A program made the position numbers and the translations under genes. The notes under the pieces were generated by a model. That model ran no database searches, had not been told where the DNA came from, and saw nothing but the letters and a program-made list of their open reading frames with translations. Source: Caldilineae bacterium (GTDB lineage Bacteria; Chloroflexota; Anaerolineae; Epilineales; Epilineaceae). From it: a stretch of DNA of 64,000 bases. Positions 25,757 to 34,718 of this stretch are shown piece after piece (positions within the stretch are counted from its first letter, which is position 1; the number at the start of each line of letters is the position of its first letter). Location: assembly GCA_020634625.1 (NCBI GenBank), contig JACKBJ010000004.1, forward strand, positions 1 to 64,000. The letters are read 5' to 3'.

Positions 25757-26833
25757 ATGCACATCTGGCAGATCGAGAAGGGCCCCGGCGACGCCGCGTG
25801 GGACGCCTTCGTGGCCGCCCATCCGCGCGGCCACTTCCTCCAATCGGGCGCCTGGGCGCGGCATCGGGCCAACGACGGCTGGTTCGCCCGGCGCTGCCTG
25901 GTACGCGACGGCGAGGGCTCGGGGACGATCCTGGCCGGCGCGCAGATCCTCATTCACGGCCGGCCCGGCCTGCGGCGAGCCTACTGCCCGCGCGGCCCGG
26001 TCTGCGAGCCCGGTGACCCGGCCTGGCCGGCGCTGGCCGCCGCCATGGCGCGTGCGACCCGCGGTTGCGTCGCGCTGCGCCTCGAGCCCCACTGGCCCGA
26101 CGAACCCGCGACGCGCGGGTTCCTGATCCAGGCCGGGCTGCGCGAGGCCGAAGCCATCCAACCGCCCAGCACCCTCGTCCTGTCCCTGGGCCGAGGCGAG
26201 GAAGCGCTGCTGGCCGAAATGAAGCAGAAGTGGCGCTACAACCTCCGGCTGGCCGAGCGAAAGGGCGTGATCGTGCGCCGCGAAGGCGCCGATGCCTTGC
26301 CGACCCTGGAAGCCCTGATCGCCGACACCGCCGCGCGCAACGGGATCGGCGATCGTCCCGAGGGCTATCATGCGTCGGTCTGGCGCGCCTTCGAGGCGGC
26401 GTCGCCCGGCGCGGCCCGGCTCTACGTGGCCCGCTTCGAGGGCTTGGCGCTCGCGGCCAGCCTGGTCGTCCACTTCGGCCGCTGCGCTACCTACCTCTAT
26501 GGCGGCAGCAGCGAGCGGGAACGGCAGCGCATGCCCAACCACGCGCTGCAGTGGGCAGCCATCCGCGAGGCGGAGTCGGCCGGTCTGGCGCACTACGACT
26601 TCTGGGGGATCCCGGATGCGCTCGGCCTTGCGGCGGTCGCGGGCGAGGCGCTCGACGCCGTGCCGGTGCGCAGCGACGGGCTCTGGGGAGTCTGGGGCTT
26701 CAAGCGTGGCTTCGGCGGACAGGTCTGGCGCGCCGTCGGTGCCTGGGACCAGGTCCACGCACCGCTGCGCTACGCCCTGGGCGGCCGACTCCTGCCCGCG
26801 CTGCGCGCTCGGCTGGCCGGCGCGCGCCGATGA
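25757..26833 (+). CDS. FemAB-family aminoacyltransferase 1
   Basis: FemX/FemAB proteins move amino acids from tRNA to the stem peptide of lipid II to build interpeptide bridges. The 358 residues contain two GNAT-like halves: HFLQSGAWARHR near the N terminus, the central KQKWRYNLRLAERKGV block that marks the family, and HYDFWGIPD and LWGVWGFKRGFGG near the C terminus. There is no signal peptide, so it is cytosolic. It is the first gene after an apparently leaderless promoter and overlaps the next FemAB gene by ATGA. Related enzymes also act in exopolysaccharide pathways, so the substrate is not certain. Confidence 0.85.
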   Translation: MHIWQIEKGPGDAAWDAFVAAHPRGHFLQSGAWARHRANDGWFARRCLVRDGEGSGTILAGAQILIHGRPGLRRAYCPRGPVCEPGDPAWPALAAAMARATRGCVALRLEPHWPDEPATRGFLIQAGLREAEAIQPPSTLVLSLGRGEEALLAEMKQKWRYNLRLAERKGVIVRREGADALPTLEALIADTAARNGIGDRPEGYHASVWRAFEAASPGAARLYVARFEGLALAASLVVHFGRCATYLYGGSSERERQRMPNHALQWAAIREAESAGLAHYDFWGIPDALGLAAVAGEALDAVPVRSDGLWGVWGFKRGFGGQVWRAVGAWDQVHAPLRYALGGRLLPALRARLAGARR

Positions 26834-27858
26834 GGGCGGTCCTCGAGCGCCAGGACTGGGAACGCCTGGAACGTCGCCTGCCCGCACCGCACCTGCTGCA
26901 GGGCTGGGACTGGGGCGAGCTCAAGCGCGGCTGGGGCTGGACCCTGACGCGCCTGGCCTGGGATCGCCCGGGATCGGCGGAGCCCGCCGCGCTGGCCCAG
27001 GTGCTGGTGCGGCGGCTCGGCCGCTCGCCGCTGCGCATGGCCTACCTGCCCAAGGGCCCGCAGCTCGCCGAGCCCGACGACGTGGAGACCTGGGCCCGCG
27101 TGCTGTGTCAGCTCGAGCGCTGGGCCCGCGGGAGCGGTCTGACCTGGATCAAGATCGACCCGGATCTACCGGTCGACGCCGAGCCCGTCGCCGCCGCCTG
27201 GCGCGCCCTGGGCTGGCAACCCTCCGAGGAGCAGATCCAGTTCCGCAACACGATGCGCTCGAGCCTGCGGGGTGGCGAGTCGGCCGTCCTGGCCGGGATG
27301 AAGGCCAAGACCCGCTACAACATCCGCCTGGCCGAGCGCCGCGGCATCACCGTCCGACGCGGTGGCGCGGAGGATCTGTCGACCTTCCTGGATCTCTACC
27401 GTCAGACGGGTCGCCGTGCCGGCTTCGGGTTGCGCAGCGCGGACTACTACCGCGACCTGCTCGACCGCTACGGCTCCGGGGACGCCGCATGCGTCATCCT
27501 GGCCGAGCGCGAGGGACAGGCGCTGGCCGGTGTCGTGCCGCTGCGGCATCACCGGCGGGCCTGGTACCTCTACGGCGCCTCGGCCGACGCGGGTCGCGAA
27601 GACATGCCGGCCTACCTGGCCCAGTGGGAGAGCCTGCGCTGGGCCATCGAGCAGGGCTGCGAGGACTACGACTGGTGGGGTGGGCCGGAGCGGCTGGATG
27701 CCAGCGACCCGCTCTGGGGCATCTACCGCTTCAAGGCCGGCTTCGGCGCCGAGCTCCAGCATCAGCTGGGCGCCTGGGACCTGCCGTTGGCGCCCCTGCG
27801 CTTCGCCGCCTATCGCCGCCTGGCCGCCTGGCGCAGAGCGCGCCTCCAAGCCCGGTGA
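26830..27858 (+). CDS. FemAB-family aminoacyltransferase 2
   Basis: A paralogue of the preceding gene with 342 residues: LLQGWDWGELKRGWGW near the N terminus, KAKTRYNIRLAERRGI as the family block, and EDYDWWGGPE and LWGIYRFKAGFGA near the C terminus. The ATG at 26830 overlaps the upstream stop (ATGA). Two consecutive Fem proteins would fit a bridge of two residues, each adding one; that is inference. The longer frame reaching back to 26065 is a shadow of the first gene. Confidence 0.87.
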   Translation: MRAVLERQDWERLERRLPAPHLLQGWDWGELKRGWGWTLTRLAWDRPGSAEPAALAQVLVRRLGRSPLRMAYLPKGPQLAEPDDVETWARVLCQLERWARGSGLTWIKIDPDLPVDAEPVAAAWRALGWQPSEEQIQFRNTMRSSLRGGESAVLAGMKAKTRYNIRLAERRGITVRRGGAEDLSTFLDLYRQTGRRAGFGLRSADYYRDLLDRYGSGDAACVILAEREGQALAGVVPLRHHRRAWYLYGASADAGREDMPAYLAQWESLRWAIEQGCEDYDWWGGPERLDASDPLWGIYRFKAGFGAELQHQLGAWDLPLAPLRFAAYRRLAAWRRARLQAR

Positions 27859-27973
27859 CGCCCGGCGTCGGAGCCTGCGTCCCCGCTTTGCCTCGGCCTC
27901 GCCGGTACACTAAGCTCTGCCGCCGTCCGAGGCCCGACCGGGCCGCTGCCCAGCGCTCGGAGGTGAACCCAGC

Positions 27974-29176
27974 GTGAAGATCGGCTACGTCCTCGATCGC
28001 TTCCCGTCCCTGCATCAGACCTTCGTCCTCAGCGAGATGCTGGCGCTCGAGGCACGCGGTCGTCAGCTGACGGTCTTCTCGCTCCTTCCGGCCCAGTCCG
28101 GCCCGGTCCACGCCGAGACCCTGCAGCTGGCGGCGGAGCGGGTCTATGCGCCGCGGCGCGATGCCCGGATGCGCTACCTCGCCGCGGTGGCCGGCGAAGC
28201 CCTGCGCCATCCCGGCCGATTCCTGCGCAGCCTCGCGCCGCTCCTCGGCGCACCGGGCCGCGTGGCCCTGGGCGCCTGGCTGCGCGGACTGGCGCTGGCC
28301 GGCCCGGCCCGCCGCGCCGGCATCGAGCACTTCCATGCGCACTTCGCCACCGGGGCCAACGTCACCGCCATGACCCTGGCCGCGCTCTGCGACCGGCCTT
28401 TCAGCTTCACCACCCACGCGGTCGGGCTCTACGCCCGGCCGGTGCTGCTGCCGGCCAGCCTGGCGCGCGCGCGCTTTCACGTCACGATCTCGGAATACAA
28501 CCGCCGCTTCGTGGGCGAGCGCTACGGCGCGGCGGCGGCGGCCAAGACGCTGGTGATTCGGGACAGCGTCGACGCGGCACGCTTCGCCATGCCCGAGCGG
28601 GCGCCGAGCCAACGCCCCTTGATCCTGTCGATCGGCCGTCTGGTCCCCAAGAAGGGCCATGCGACCCTGGTGGATGCCCTGGACCTGCTGGCCGGGCGCG
28701 GCCTGGCTTTCGAGGCCGAGATCGTCGGCGACGGCCCCCTGGCCGAAGCCCTGCGGGGCCGCATCGCCGAACATGGCCTCGAGGAGCGGGTGCGCCTGCG
28801 GGGCGCCCTGAACCTGGACGGCGTGCGCCAGGCCCTGTCCCGGGCCGAGATCTACGCCATGGCCTGCACGATCGGCCCCGACGGCGACCGCGACGGCATT
28901 CCGGTGTCGATCATGGAGGCCATGGCCGCCGGCCTGCCGATCGTCTCGACCACGGTCTCCGGCATCGGCGAGCTGGTCGAGCCGAGCTGCGGCCGACTGG
29001 TCGCGCCGGATCGACCGGCGGACCTGGCCGAGGCCCTGGCCGAGCTGCTCGGCGATCCGGCGATCCGGCGATCGATGGGCCATGCGGCGGCGCGTACCGT
29101 GGCCCGGCGCTGCGACATCCGCGAGGCGGCGCGGATGCTCGACGCGCGCTTCGAGGACGCCGGTACGGGCGCCTGA
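27974..29176 (+). CDS. Glycosyltransferase family 4 (WcaL-like)
   Basis: A GT-B fold transferase of 400 residues using a nucleotide sugar. The N-terminal domain starts MKIGYVLDRFPSLHQTFVLSE, followed by FHAHFATGANVTAM and FTTHAVGLYA as in colanic-acid type enzymes; the donor domain has LSIGRLVPKKGHATLVDAL and the EX7E region GIPVSIMEAMAAGLPIVSTTV. The GTG at 27974 has GGAGGTG nine bases upstream. A possible -10, TACACT, is at 27906. The stop directly abuts the flippase start. Sugar and acceptor are unknown. Confidence 0.9.
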   Translation: MKIGYVLDRFPSLHQTFVLSEMLALEARGRQLTVFSLLPAQSGPVHAETLQLAAERVYAPRRDARMRYLAAVAGEALRHPGRFLRSLAPLLGAPGRVALGAWLRGLALAGPARRAGIEHFHAHFATGANVTAMTLAALCDRPFSFTTHAVGLYARPVLLPASLARARFHVTISEYNRRFVGERYGAAAAAKTLVIRDSVDAARFAMPERAPSQRPLILSIGRLVPKKGHATLVDALDLLAGRGLAFEAEIVGDGPLAEALRGRIAEHGLEERVRLRGALNLDGVRQALSRAEIYAMACTIGPDGDRDGIPVSIMEAMAAGLPIVSTTVSGIGELVEPSCGRLVAPDRPADLAEALAELLGDPAIRRSMGHAAARTVARRCDIREAARMLDARFEDAGTGA

Positions 29177-30688
29177 ATGGAGCCCCCGATCCTGCCAGCC
29201 GAGGCCGAACCGGGCCAGCGCTCGCTGACCACCCGAACCCTGCGCGGCGTCCTGACCCAGGTGGGCGCGACCTTCGGGCTGAACAGCCTGGCGATGCTGC
29301 GCGACATCGCCTTCGCCAACTGGTTCACGCCGGCGCAGTACGGGCTGCTGGACTCGACCGAGATCGTCACCGGCTTCTCGGTTCGCTTCGCCCAGCTGGG
29401 TGCGCGCCAGGCGGTGATCCGCGCCGGCGAGCAATGGCGCGCCGTCATGCGCAGCGCCCTGGGCCTCGGCCTTTCGCTGACCACGCTGATCTATCTGGCG
29501 ATGGCCATGGCGGCACCGCTGGCGGCGCGCTGGCTGCAGAACCCCGAGCTGACGCTATGGATCCGCTGGCTCGGCCTGACCCTCTACTCCAGCACGCTCA
29601 GCCTCCCCGAGGCCGCCTGGGACCGCCAGCTGCGCTTCGGCCTGCCCAAGCTGCCGCGGGCGCTAGGCACGCTGGCCTCGGTGGCCGTCACCGCCGGCCT
29701 GCACTTCGGCGCCGCGCAGGGCGCCGAGTCGCTGCTCTGGGGCGCGGTGGCCGGTTTCGCGGCCGAGCACCTCGCCATCTGGGCCATCGCGCCCTACCGG
29801 CCGCTGCCGGCCATCGAGCGCGAGCATGCGCGAGCGGTGCTGGCCTTCAGCCTCCCGCTCATGCTCAGCGGCCTCGCGGGCTACGTCGCCTTCGAGGCCG
29901 ACGACCTGATGGTGCGCTACTTCTACGACGACGCCACCCTGGCGATCTACCGCCGCGCCTTCGCCTGGCCCTTCTATCTGACCAAGCTCGTCGGCATCAC
30001 CAGCGGCGTGCTCTTCCCGGCCTTGGTGCTGGCCGAGGGCGCCGGCCGGCGGGCCCGTGGCTTCGTGCGCTCCAACCGCTACATCGCGCTCCTGACCCTG
30101 CCGGCCGGAATCGGCATGGCCCTCTTCGCCGACCCGCTGGTCCGCCAGGTGCTTTCGGAGCAGTGGCTGCCCGCGATCCCGCTGCTGCGGGTCTTCGCGC
30201 TGGCCTTCACCATCCGCGTCAGCACCGGCAACAACTGGCATCTGCTGCCCCTCAGCCGTGGCGAGACGCGGCCGGTGCTGGCCATCTCCGGCGTCAGCGC
30301 CATCCTCACGCTGGCCCTGGGCATTCCCCTGATCTCGCGCTACGGCGGCTGGGGCGGTGCCTGGGTCAACGTCCTGGTCGCCTTCGGCTGGGCCCTGCCG
30401 GCCCGATTGGTCTACCTGCGGCGCGAGCTGGGCTCGCTGGACTTCCTGCGCGAGCTCGGCCCACCCGGGCTGGCCGCCGGGCTGGCCGCCCTGCCGATCT
30501 GGTGGCTGCTGCCGCCCGCCGCCAGCCTGCTCGCGCTGCTGGTCCAAGCCGGGGCCTACCTGGCCGCCTACGCCCTGCTGCTCCGCCTGCTCCAGCCCGG
30601 CCTGGCTGCCGAGCTGCGCGCGCTCGGCGGTCAGCTGGACCTGGGCGGCCGGCGACGGACGGCGCCCGACGAAGGCGAGGATGGCTGA
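29177..30688 (+). CDS. Polysaccharide/oligosaccharide flippase (Wzx-like)
   Basis: A 503-residue protein with about 12-14 hydrophobic segments, beginning with GVLTQVGATFGLNSLAMLRDIAFANWF-type N-terminal helices and containing GYVAFEADDLMVRYFYDDATLAIYRRAFAW, typical of the MVF superfamily. It would move lipid-linked glycans across the membrane. The ATG follows the preceding TGA without a gap. A Wzy polymerase is not seen nearby. Confidence 0.85.
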   Translation: MEPPILPAEAEPGQRSLTTRTLRGVLTQVGATFGLNSLAMLRDIAFANWFTPAQYGLLDSTEIVTGFSVRFAQLGARQAVIRAGEQWRAVMRSALGLGLSLTTLIYLAMAMAAPLAARWLQNPELTLWIRWLGLTLYSSTLSLPEAAWDRQLRFGLPKLPRALGTLASVAVTAGLHFGAAQGAESLLWGAVAGFAAEHLAIWAIAPYRPLPAIEREHARAVLAFSLPLMLSGLAGYVAFEADDLMVRYFYDDATLAIYRRAFAWPFYLTKLVGITSGVLFPALVLAEGAGRRARGFVRSNRYIALLTLPAGIGMALFADPLVRQVLSEQWLPAIPLLRVFALAFTIRVSTGNNWHLLPLSRGETRPVLAISGVSAILTLALGIPLISRYGGWGGAWVNVLVAFGWALPARLVYLRRELGSLDFLRELGPPGLAAGLAALPIWWLLPPAASLLALLVQAGAYLAAYALLLRLLQPGLAAELRALGGQLDLGGRRRTAPDEGEDG

Positions 30689-30689
30689 C

Positions 30690-31955
30690 ATGACCCGTGT
30701 CCTGATCACCGACAACTACAATTCCTACAACCTCGGCGACGCGGCCATTCTCGAGGGCATGCGCGCCGCCCTGGACGCCGAGCTGCCAGGGCTGGAGCTG
30801 CGGCTGACCTCGGCCTTCCCCGAGATCGCGGAGCGGGTGCACGGCCTGCCGGCCCTGCAGTGGACGCCGCGCCTCCTCGGCTCGCGCGGTGCCGTGGCCG
30901 GCTGGCTGGTGCGCAGCCTGGCCTGGGCCCTGTCCTGGCGCCTGGGGCAGCCGCTGGACCGCCTGCTCGCGCCCGCCGAGCTGCGCCTGATGCGGGCCTA
31001 TGCCGAAGCCGACCTGGTGCTGGGCGTGGGCGGTGCCTACCTGCGTGACGGCTACGGCCTGTCCTACTTGAGGCTATGGCAGATGCGGCTGGCGACCCTG
31101 ATGGGCAAGCCGGTCGCCCTGTATGCCCAGAGCGTCGGACCCTTGGCGCCGCGGGGCCGCCTGGCCCGCTGGCTGCGGCCGACCTTCGCTCGCTTGGATC
31201 TGGTGACCCTGCGCGACGCGGTCTCGGCGCGCATCCTGGAAGCGGCCGGGGTGCGCATGCGCCGTTGCGAGGTCACCGCCGACGCGGCGCTGTGCTTGCC
31301 GCCGGTGCCGCCCGATCCGAGTCGGGACTGGCAACCGGCCGGCGACGGCCCCCTGGTCGGGGTCTCGGTGATCCACTGGCACAAGTTCGACCAGGGCTCC
31401 TTCGAGGCCTACGTCGAGGCGCTGGCCGAGGCCCTCGACCAGCTCCACGAACGCCGCGGCGTGCGCCTGAACTTCCTGTCGACCACGGTGGCGCCCAGCG
31501 ATGCCCAGATGGACGTTTCGGGAACCCGCCGCGACGACCTCTCGGTGGCGCGCGAGGTCGCGGCTCGCCTGAGGCGCTGTCCGCCCGAATCGGTGCGCGT
31601 CAGCCAGGAGCCGATCGACCTGGCCACATTGCGCGGTCGGATCGCCGCCCACGACCTGTGGATCGGCACCCGCATGCACTCCTGCATCTTCGCCACGCTG
31701 GCCGGGGTGCCTACCCTGCCGATCGCCTACGAGCCCAAGGTGCGCGGCTATTTCGAGCTGCTCGGCCTGGAGGACTGGGTGCTGGACATCGAGACCTTGG
31801 AGGCCGCCGCCCTGCGCGACGGCGCCGAGCGGGCGCTGGACGCGGCCGCTCGGCTGCGCGCCCACATGGCCGACCGCCTGCCGGCGCTACGGCAGCGCTC
31901 GCGGCGCAACGCCGTCCTGGTCGGCGAGCTCTTGCGCCCGGGGGCGGCCCGATGA
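30690..31955 (+). CDS. Polysaccharide pyruvyl transferase family protein
   Basis: The family (CsaB/WcaK) transfers pyruvate from PEP to a sugar, forming a ketal on surface glycans. The 421 residues start TRVLITDNYNSYNLGDAAIL, then show DLVLGVGGAYLRDGYG and LYAQSVGPL, and later LWIGTRMHSCIFA with the conserved Arg-His. The ATG at 30690 was preferred because GAGG lies 9 nt upstream; an ATG at 30681 overlaps the upstream stop. It overlaps the next gene by ATGA. Confidence 0.85.
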   Translation: MTRVLITDNYNSYNLGDAAILEGMRAALDAELPGLELRLTSAFPEIAERVHGLPALQWTPRLLGSRGAVAGWLVRSLAWALSWRLGQPLDRLLAPAELRLMRAYAEADLVLGVGGAYLRDGYGLSYLRLWQMRLATLMGKPVALYAQSVGPLAPRGRLARWLRPTFARLDLVTLRDAVSARILEAAGVRMRRCEVTADAALCLPPVPPDPSRDWQPAGDGPLVGVSVIHWHKFDQGSFEAYVEALAEALDQLHERRGVRLNFLSTTVAPSDAQMDVSGTRRDDLSVAREVAARLRRCPPESVRVSQEPIDLATLRGRIAAHDLWIGTRMHSCIFATLAGVPTLPIAYEPKVRGYFELLGLEDWVLDIETLEAAALRDGAERALDAAARLRAHMADRLPALRQRSRRNAVLVGELLRPGAAR

Positions 31956-33139
31956 GACCGCTGCGCATCGCCATCGCCACCAACAACCTGTTCATGGGTG
32001 GGTCGCAGCAGCTGGTCGCGACGCATGCGCTGGCCTTCAGCGCCCGCGGCCATCAGGTCGCGGTGCTGGATCTGGTGGGCGGCCCGAACCGCCTGGCGGG
32101 CAAGCCCGAACCGCTGCGCGAGCCGATCCTGGCTGCCGGGATCCCCCTGATCGACTTCCATATCCGGTCGGCTCGGGACCTGTCCGAGTGGCGCCGCGCC
32201 CTGACCTGGTTCCGCGCCTGGCGACCGGACATCGTCCACGGTCACCTGCCGCCGGCCGATCGCTGGTCGGCCCTGCTCGGCCGCGCCGTGGGCGCCAGGA
32301 CCCTGGCCACCAAGCACGACACCTACACCGATCTCCCGCCGCGCGCCCGGCGGGCCGAGCGGCTGGCCGCGCGCTGGCTCTTCGATCGAACGCTGGCGAT
32401 CAGCGAGGCGACCCGCGGCCACCTGATCGACTACATCGGGGTGCCGCCCGAGCGCATTCGCCGGGTGCCCAACCCGGTCGATACCGAGCGGTTCGACCCG
32501 ACGCGCTTCACCCGCCAGACCGTGCGGCGCAGGCTGGGGCTAACGCCGGAAGGCTTCTGGGTCGGCTACCTGGGCCGGCTCGTCGCGCGCAAGGGTCTGG
32601 GCGTCTGGCTCGAGGCGGCGGCGCTGGCGGCGGCAAGCCATCCGGAGCTGCGCTTTCTGGTGATCGGCGACGGTGAGGATCGCGCCCTCCTCGAGGCGCG
32701 GGCCGCCGGGCTGGGCCTGGCCGAGCGGATCCACTTCGCCGGCCGTCAGGTCGACGTCCCCGCCTGGCTGGCCGCCTGCGACGCGCTGCTGTTCACACCG
32801 CTGGCCGGCGAGGGCCTGCCGATCGCCTTGCTCGAGGCGATGGCCATGGGCCTGCCGATCGTCGCCTCCAATCTGGGCGCGAACCGCGAGCTGTTGGATG
32901 CGGTCGGGCTCCTGCCCGAGCCGGCCGACTGGCGATTCGAGGCCGACTCCCTGGCGGCCGCGCCCTTCGCGGCGGCGCTGGTGCAGCTGCGCCAGGATCC
33001 CCAGCTGGCAGACCGGCTCGGCTCGGCTGCCCGTCGGCGCGTGCTCGAGCACTTCAGCCTCGACGTCGTGATCGAGGCTCAGCTGGCGGTCTATGCCGAG
33101 CTGCTCGACGCGCCCGTCCGGTCCCGGTCGGCGGTCTAG
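31952..33139 (+). CDS. Glycosyltransferase family 4
   Basis: A 395-residue GT-B enzyme: IAIATNNLFMGGSQQLVATHALAF at the N terminus, VHGHLPPADRWSALLG, NPVDTERFDP, YLGRLVARKGLGVWLEA and EGLPIALLEAMAMGLPIVA as the EX7E block. The ATG overlaps the pyruvyltransferase stop (ATGA). Its TAG is shared with the convergent methyltransferase in a CTAG at 33136-33139. Confidence 0.9.
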   Translation: MRPLRIAIATNNLFMGGSQQLVATHALAFSARGHQVAVLDLVGGPNRLAGKPEPLREPILAAGIPLIDFHIRSARDLSEWRRALTWFRAWRPDIVHGHLPPADRWSALLGRAVGARTLATKHDTYTDLPPRARRAERLAARWLFDRTLAISEATRGHLIDYIGVPPERIRRVPNPVDTERFDPTRFTRQTVRRRLGLTPEGFWVGYLGRLVARKGLGVWLEAAALAAASHPELRFLVIGDGEDRALLEARAAGLGLAERIHFAGRQVDVPAWLAACDALLFTPLAGEGLPIALLEAMAMGLPIVASNLGANRELLDAVGLLPEPADWRFEADSLAAAPFAAALVQLRQDPQLADRLGSAARRRVLEHFSLDVVIEAQLAVYAELLDAPVRSRSAV

Positions 33140-33918
33140 GCTTCGCGCCGAACCTGGAGCCGGCTGTGCCGTTCGAAGCGAAAGCCGTCGCGGCCGCGGA
33201 AGAAGTCGTCGACCGCCTGCCGGCCGCCGGACCAGTGGTCGTAGTCGTCGAAGATGAGCCGACCACCCGGCACCAGCCAGGGCACGATCCGCTCGAGACA
33301 GACCCGCACCGAGTCGTACCAATCGCAGTCGATGTGCGCCAGGGCCACCGGACCCTGCGGATGCAGCTGGTCCTCGTACAGGCCCTTGATCAAGCGGACG
33401 GCATTGGCCTCCAGCGGCAGGCCGAACGCGGCGAAGCGGGCCGCTACGGGTGGCCGGAGGTCACCCTGATAGCCATAGTAGGGATCTCCGCCGATGCCGC
33501 TGGCCCGTCCGTCGCGGATCTCCGAGTAGCGCTCCAGCACGTCGGCGCCATCGGCGGCGCTGGGAGGGGGGATCGTCTCGAAGGTATCGTAGACCGCGAA
33601 GGCTCGACCGGGCGCCTTGGCGGCGGCCATGACCAGGGCCGAACCGCCCAAGGCGCAGCCGGCCTCGATCAGCTCCCCTTCGAGGCCCTCGCGCTCCAGG
33701 GCGCGAACCGCCAGCGCCAGGTCGACCAGCGAAGCCCGGTCGAGGTAGCTCAGGCGCTCGCGCTTGACGCGCTCGATCACCGCGAGGACGTCGGGCGCAC
33801 CCAGACGCAATCCGAGGGCCAGCCGCCGCCGCCGCAGGCGCGCCGCCAGGCCCTGGCCGGGGGCGGGCGGCAGGCGCTCGGGCGTTGCGGCGCTGGCCAG
33901 CGGACGCGGACGGCTCAT
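33136..33918 (-). CDS. TylF/MycF-like O-methyltransferase
   Basis: SAM-dependent sugar O-methyltransferase family. Blocks: VIERVKRERLSYLDRASLVDLALA, GELIEAGCALGGSALVMA as the SAM loop, AVYDTFETIPPPS, LIKGLYEDQL and the metal-binding AHIDCDWYDSV with GGRLIFDDYDHW. Length is 260 residues from the ATG at 33918, which overlaps the upstream methyltransferase stop; the frame extends to 34062 inside that gene. Likely methylates a hexose of the surface glycan. Confidence 0.85.
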   Translation of the reverse strand: MSRPRPLASAATPERLPPAPGQGLAARLRRRRLALGLRLGAPDVLAVIERVKRERLSYLDRASLVDLALAVRALEREGLEGELIEAGCALGGSALVMAAAKAPGRAFAVYDTFETIPPPSAADGADVLERYSEIRDGRASGIGGDPYYGYQGDLRPPVAARFAAFGLPLEANAVRLIKGLYEDQLHPQGPVALAHIDCDWYDSVRVCLERIVPWLVPGGRLIFDDYDHWSGGRQAVDDFFRGRDGFRFERHSRLQVRREA

Positions 33919-34646
33919 GCGGGCAGCCGTGTCGCGACGAATATATAGCCCAAGGGATAGGTCTCGGCGCTGCGGGCGCTCCAGCGCCGGTACGGGCCCA
34001 GCCGCACCACTGGCTCCAGGAGCGCCAGGGCCGGCCCCGCCATCCAGTCGCGCCGCAGGCACTGCTTCGAGACCAGGTCGATGAGCAGGTCGGGGTAGCC
34101 GCCGTAGGGCTGAATGGCCTCCGGGATCAGACCGGCGGCGCGAAGGTGATGGTCCAAGGCGAAGCGCGTGTAGCGATGGTGGTCGTGGGGCGCCTCATGA
34201 ACCCAGTAGAGAAAGGGCACGCTGCCGATGAGCCGGCCCCCGGGCGCCAGCACACGTCCGATCTCCGCCAGCAGCTGCCAGGGCCGCACGATGTGCTCGA
34301 GCACGTCCGCCAGCAGCACCGTATCGAAGCTGGCGTCGGCGAAGGGCAGCCCGGCGTTGAGGTCGACGGCCTGGTCGACATGCCGCGCCCCATGGGAGGA
34401 GGCCTCCCAATCGATGCAGGTCACCGCGTCGCAGGCGTCGCGATACAGCGCGTAGTAGGGCACGTCGCCGCAGCCGCAGTCGAGCAGGCGTCCGACCGCA
34501 TGCGCACGGATCAGCGGGGCCAGGCGATCGACCGAGCGCTGGCACACGAAGCGCGATCCCGGGAGCACGTAGCCGGGGCGCGGTCGAAGCCGTCCCGCGG
34601 CGTCGACGCGATACTTGCTGGGCTGCCAGGACTCAGGCTCTCGCAT
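33915..34646 (-). CDS. Class I SAM-dependent methyltransferase
   Basis: A 243-residue protein with the SAM-binding motif RLLDCGCGDVPYYAL, then FDTVLLADVLEHIVRPWQLL and LAPGGRLIGSVPFLYWVHEAPHD, and the repeated-family ending PLGYIFVATR. The ATG at 34646 aligns with the family; a start at 34682 is possible. The 3' end overlaps the TylF-like gene by four bases, so both are made from one minus-strand transcript. The substrate is not known. Confidence 0.85.
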   Translation of the reverse strand: MREPESWQPSKYRVDAAGRLRPRPGYVLPGSRFVCQRSVDRLAPLIRAHAVGRLLDCGCGDVPYYALYRDACDAVTCIDWEASSHGARHVDQAVDLNAGLPFADASFDTVLLADVLEHIVRPWQLLAEIGRVLAPGGRLIGSVPFLYWVHEAPHDHHRYTRFALDHHLRAAGLIPEAIQPYGGYPDLLIDLVSKQCLRRDWMAGPALALLEPVVRLGPYRRWSARSAETYPLGYIFVATRLPA

Positions 34647-34718
34647 GGGCGAGATGATAGGGCGCGGCGCCCTCGGGAGCAACGGCCGTTGGCGGTGGCT
34701 GACCGCGGGTCGCGGCGA

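Noticed and set aside
27888..27911. TTGCCT/TACACT promoter before the first GT4 gene
   Set aside because: The spacer is only 12 nt. TACACT may be a -10, but the pair is not acceptable.
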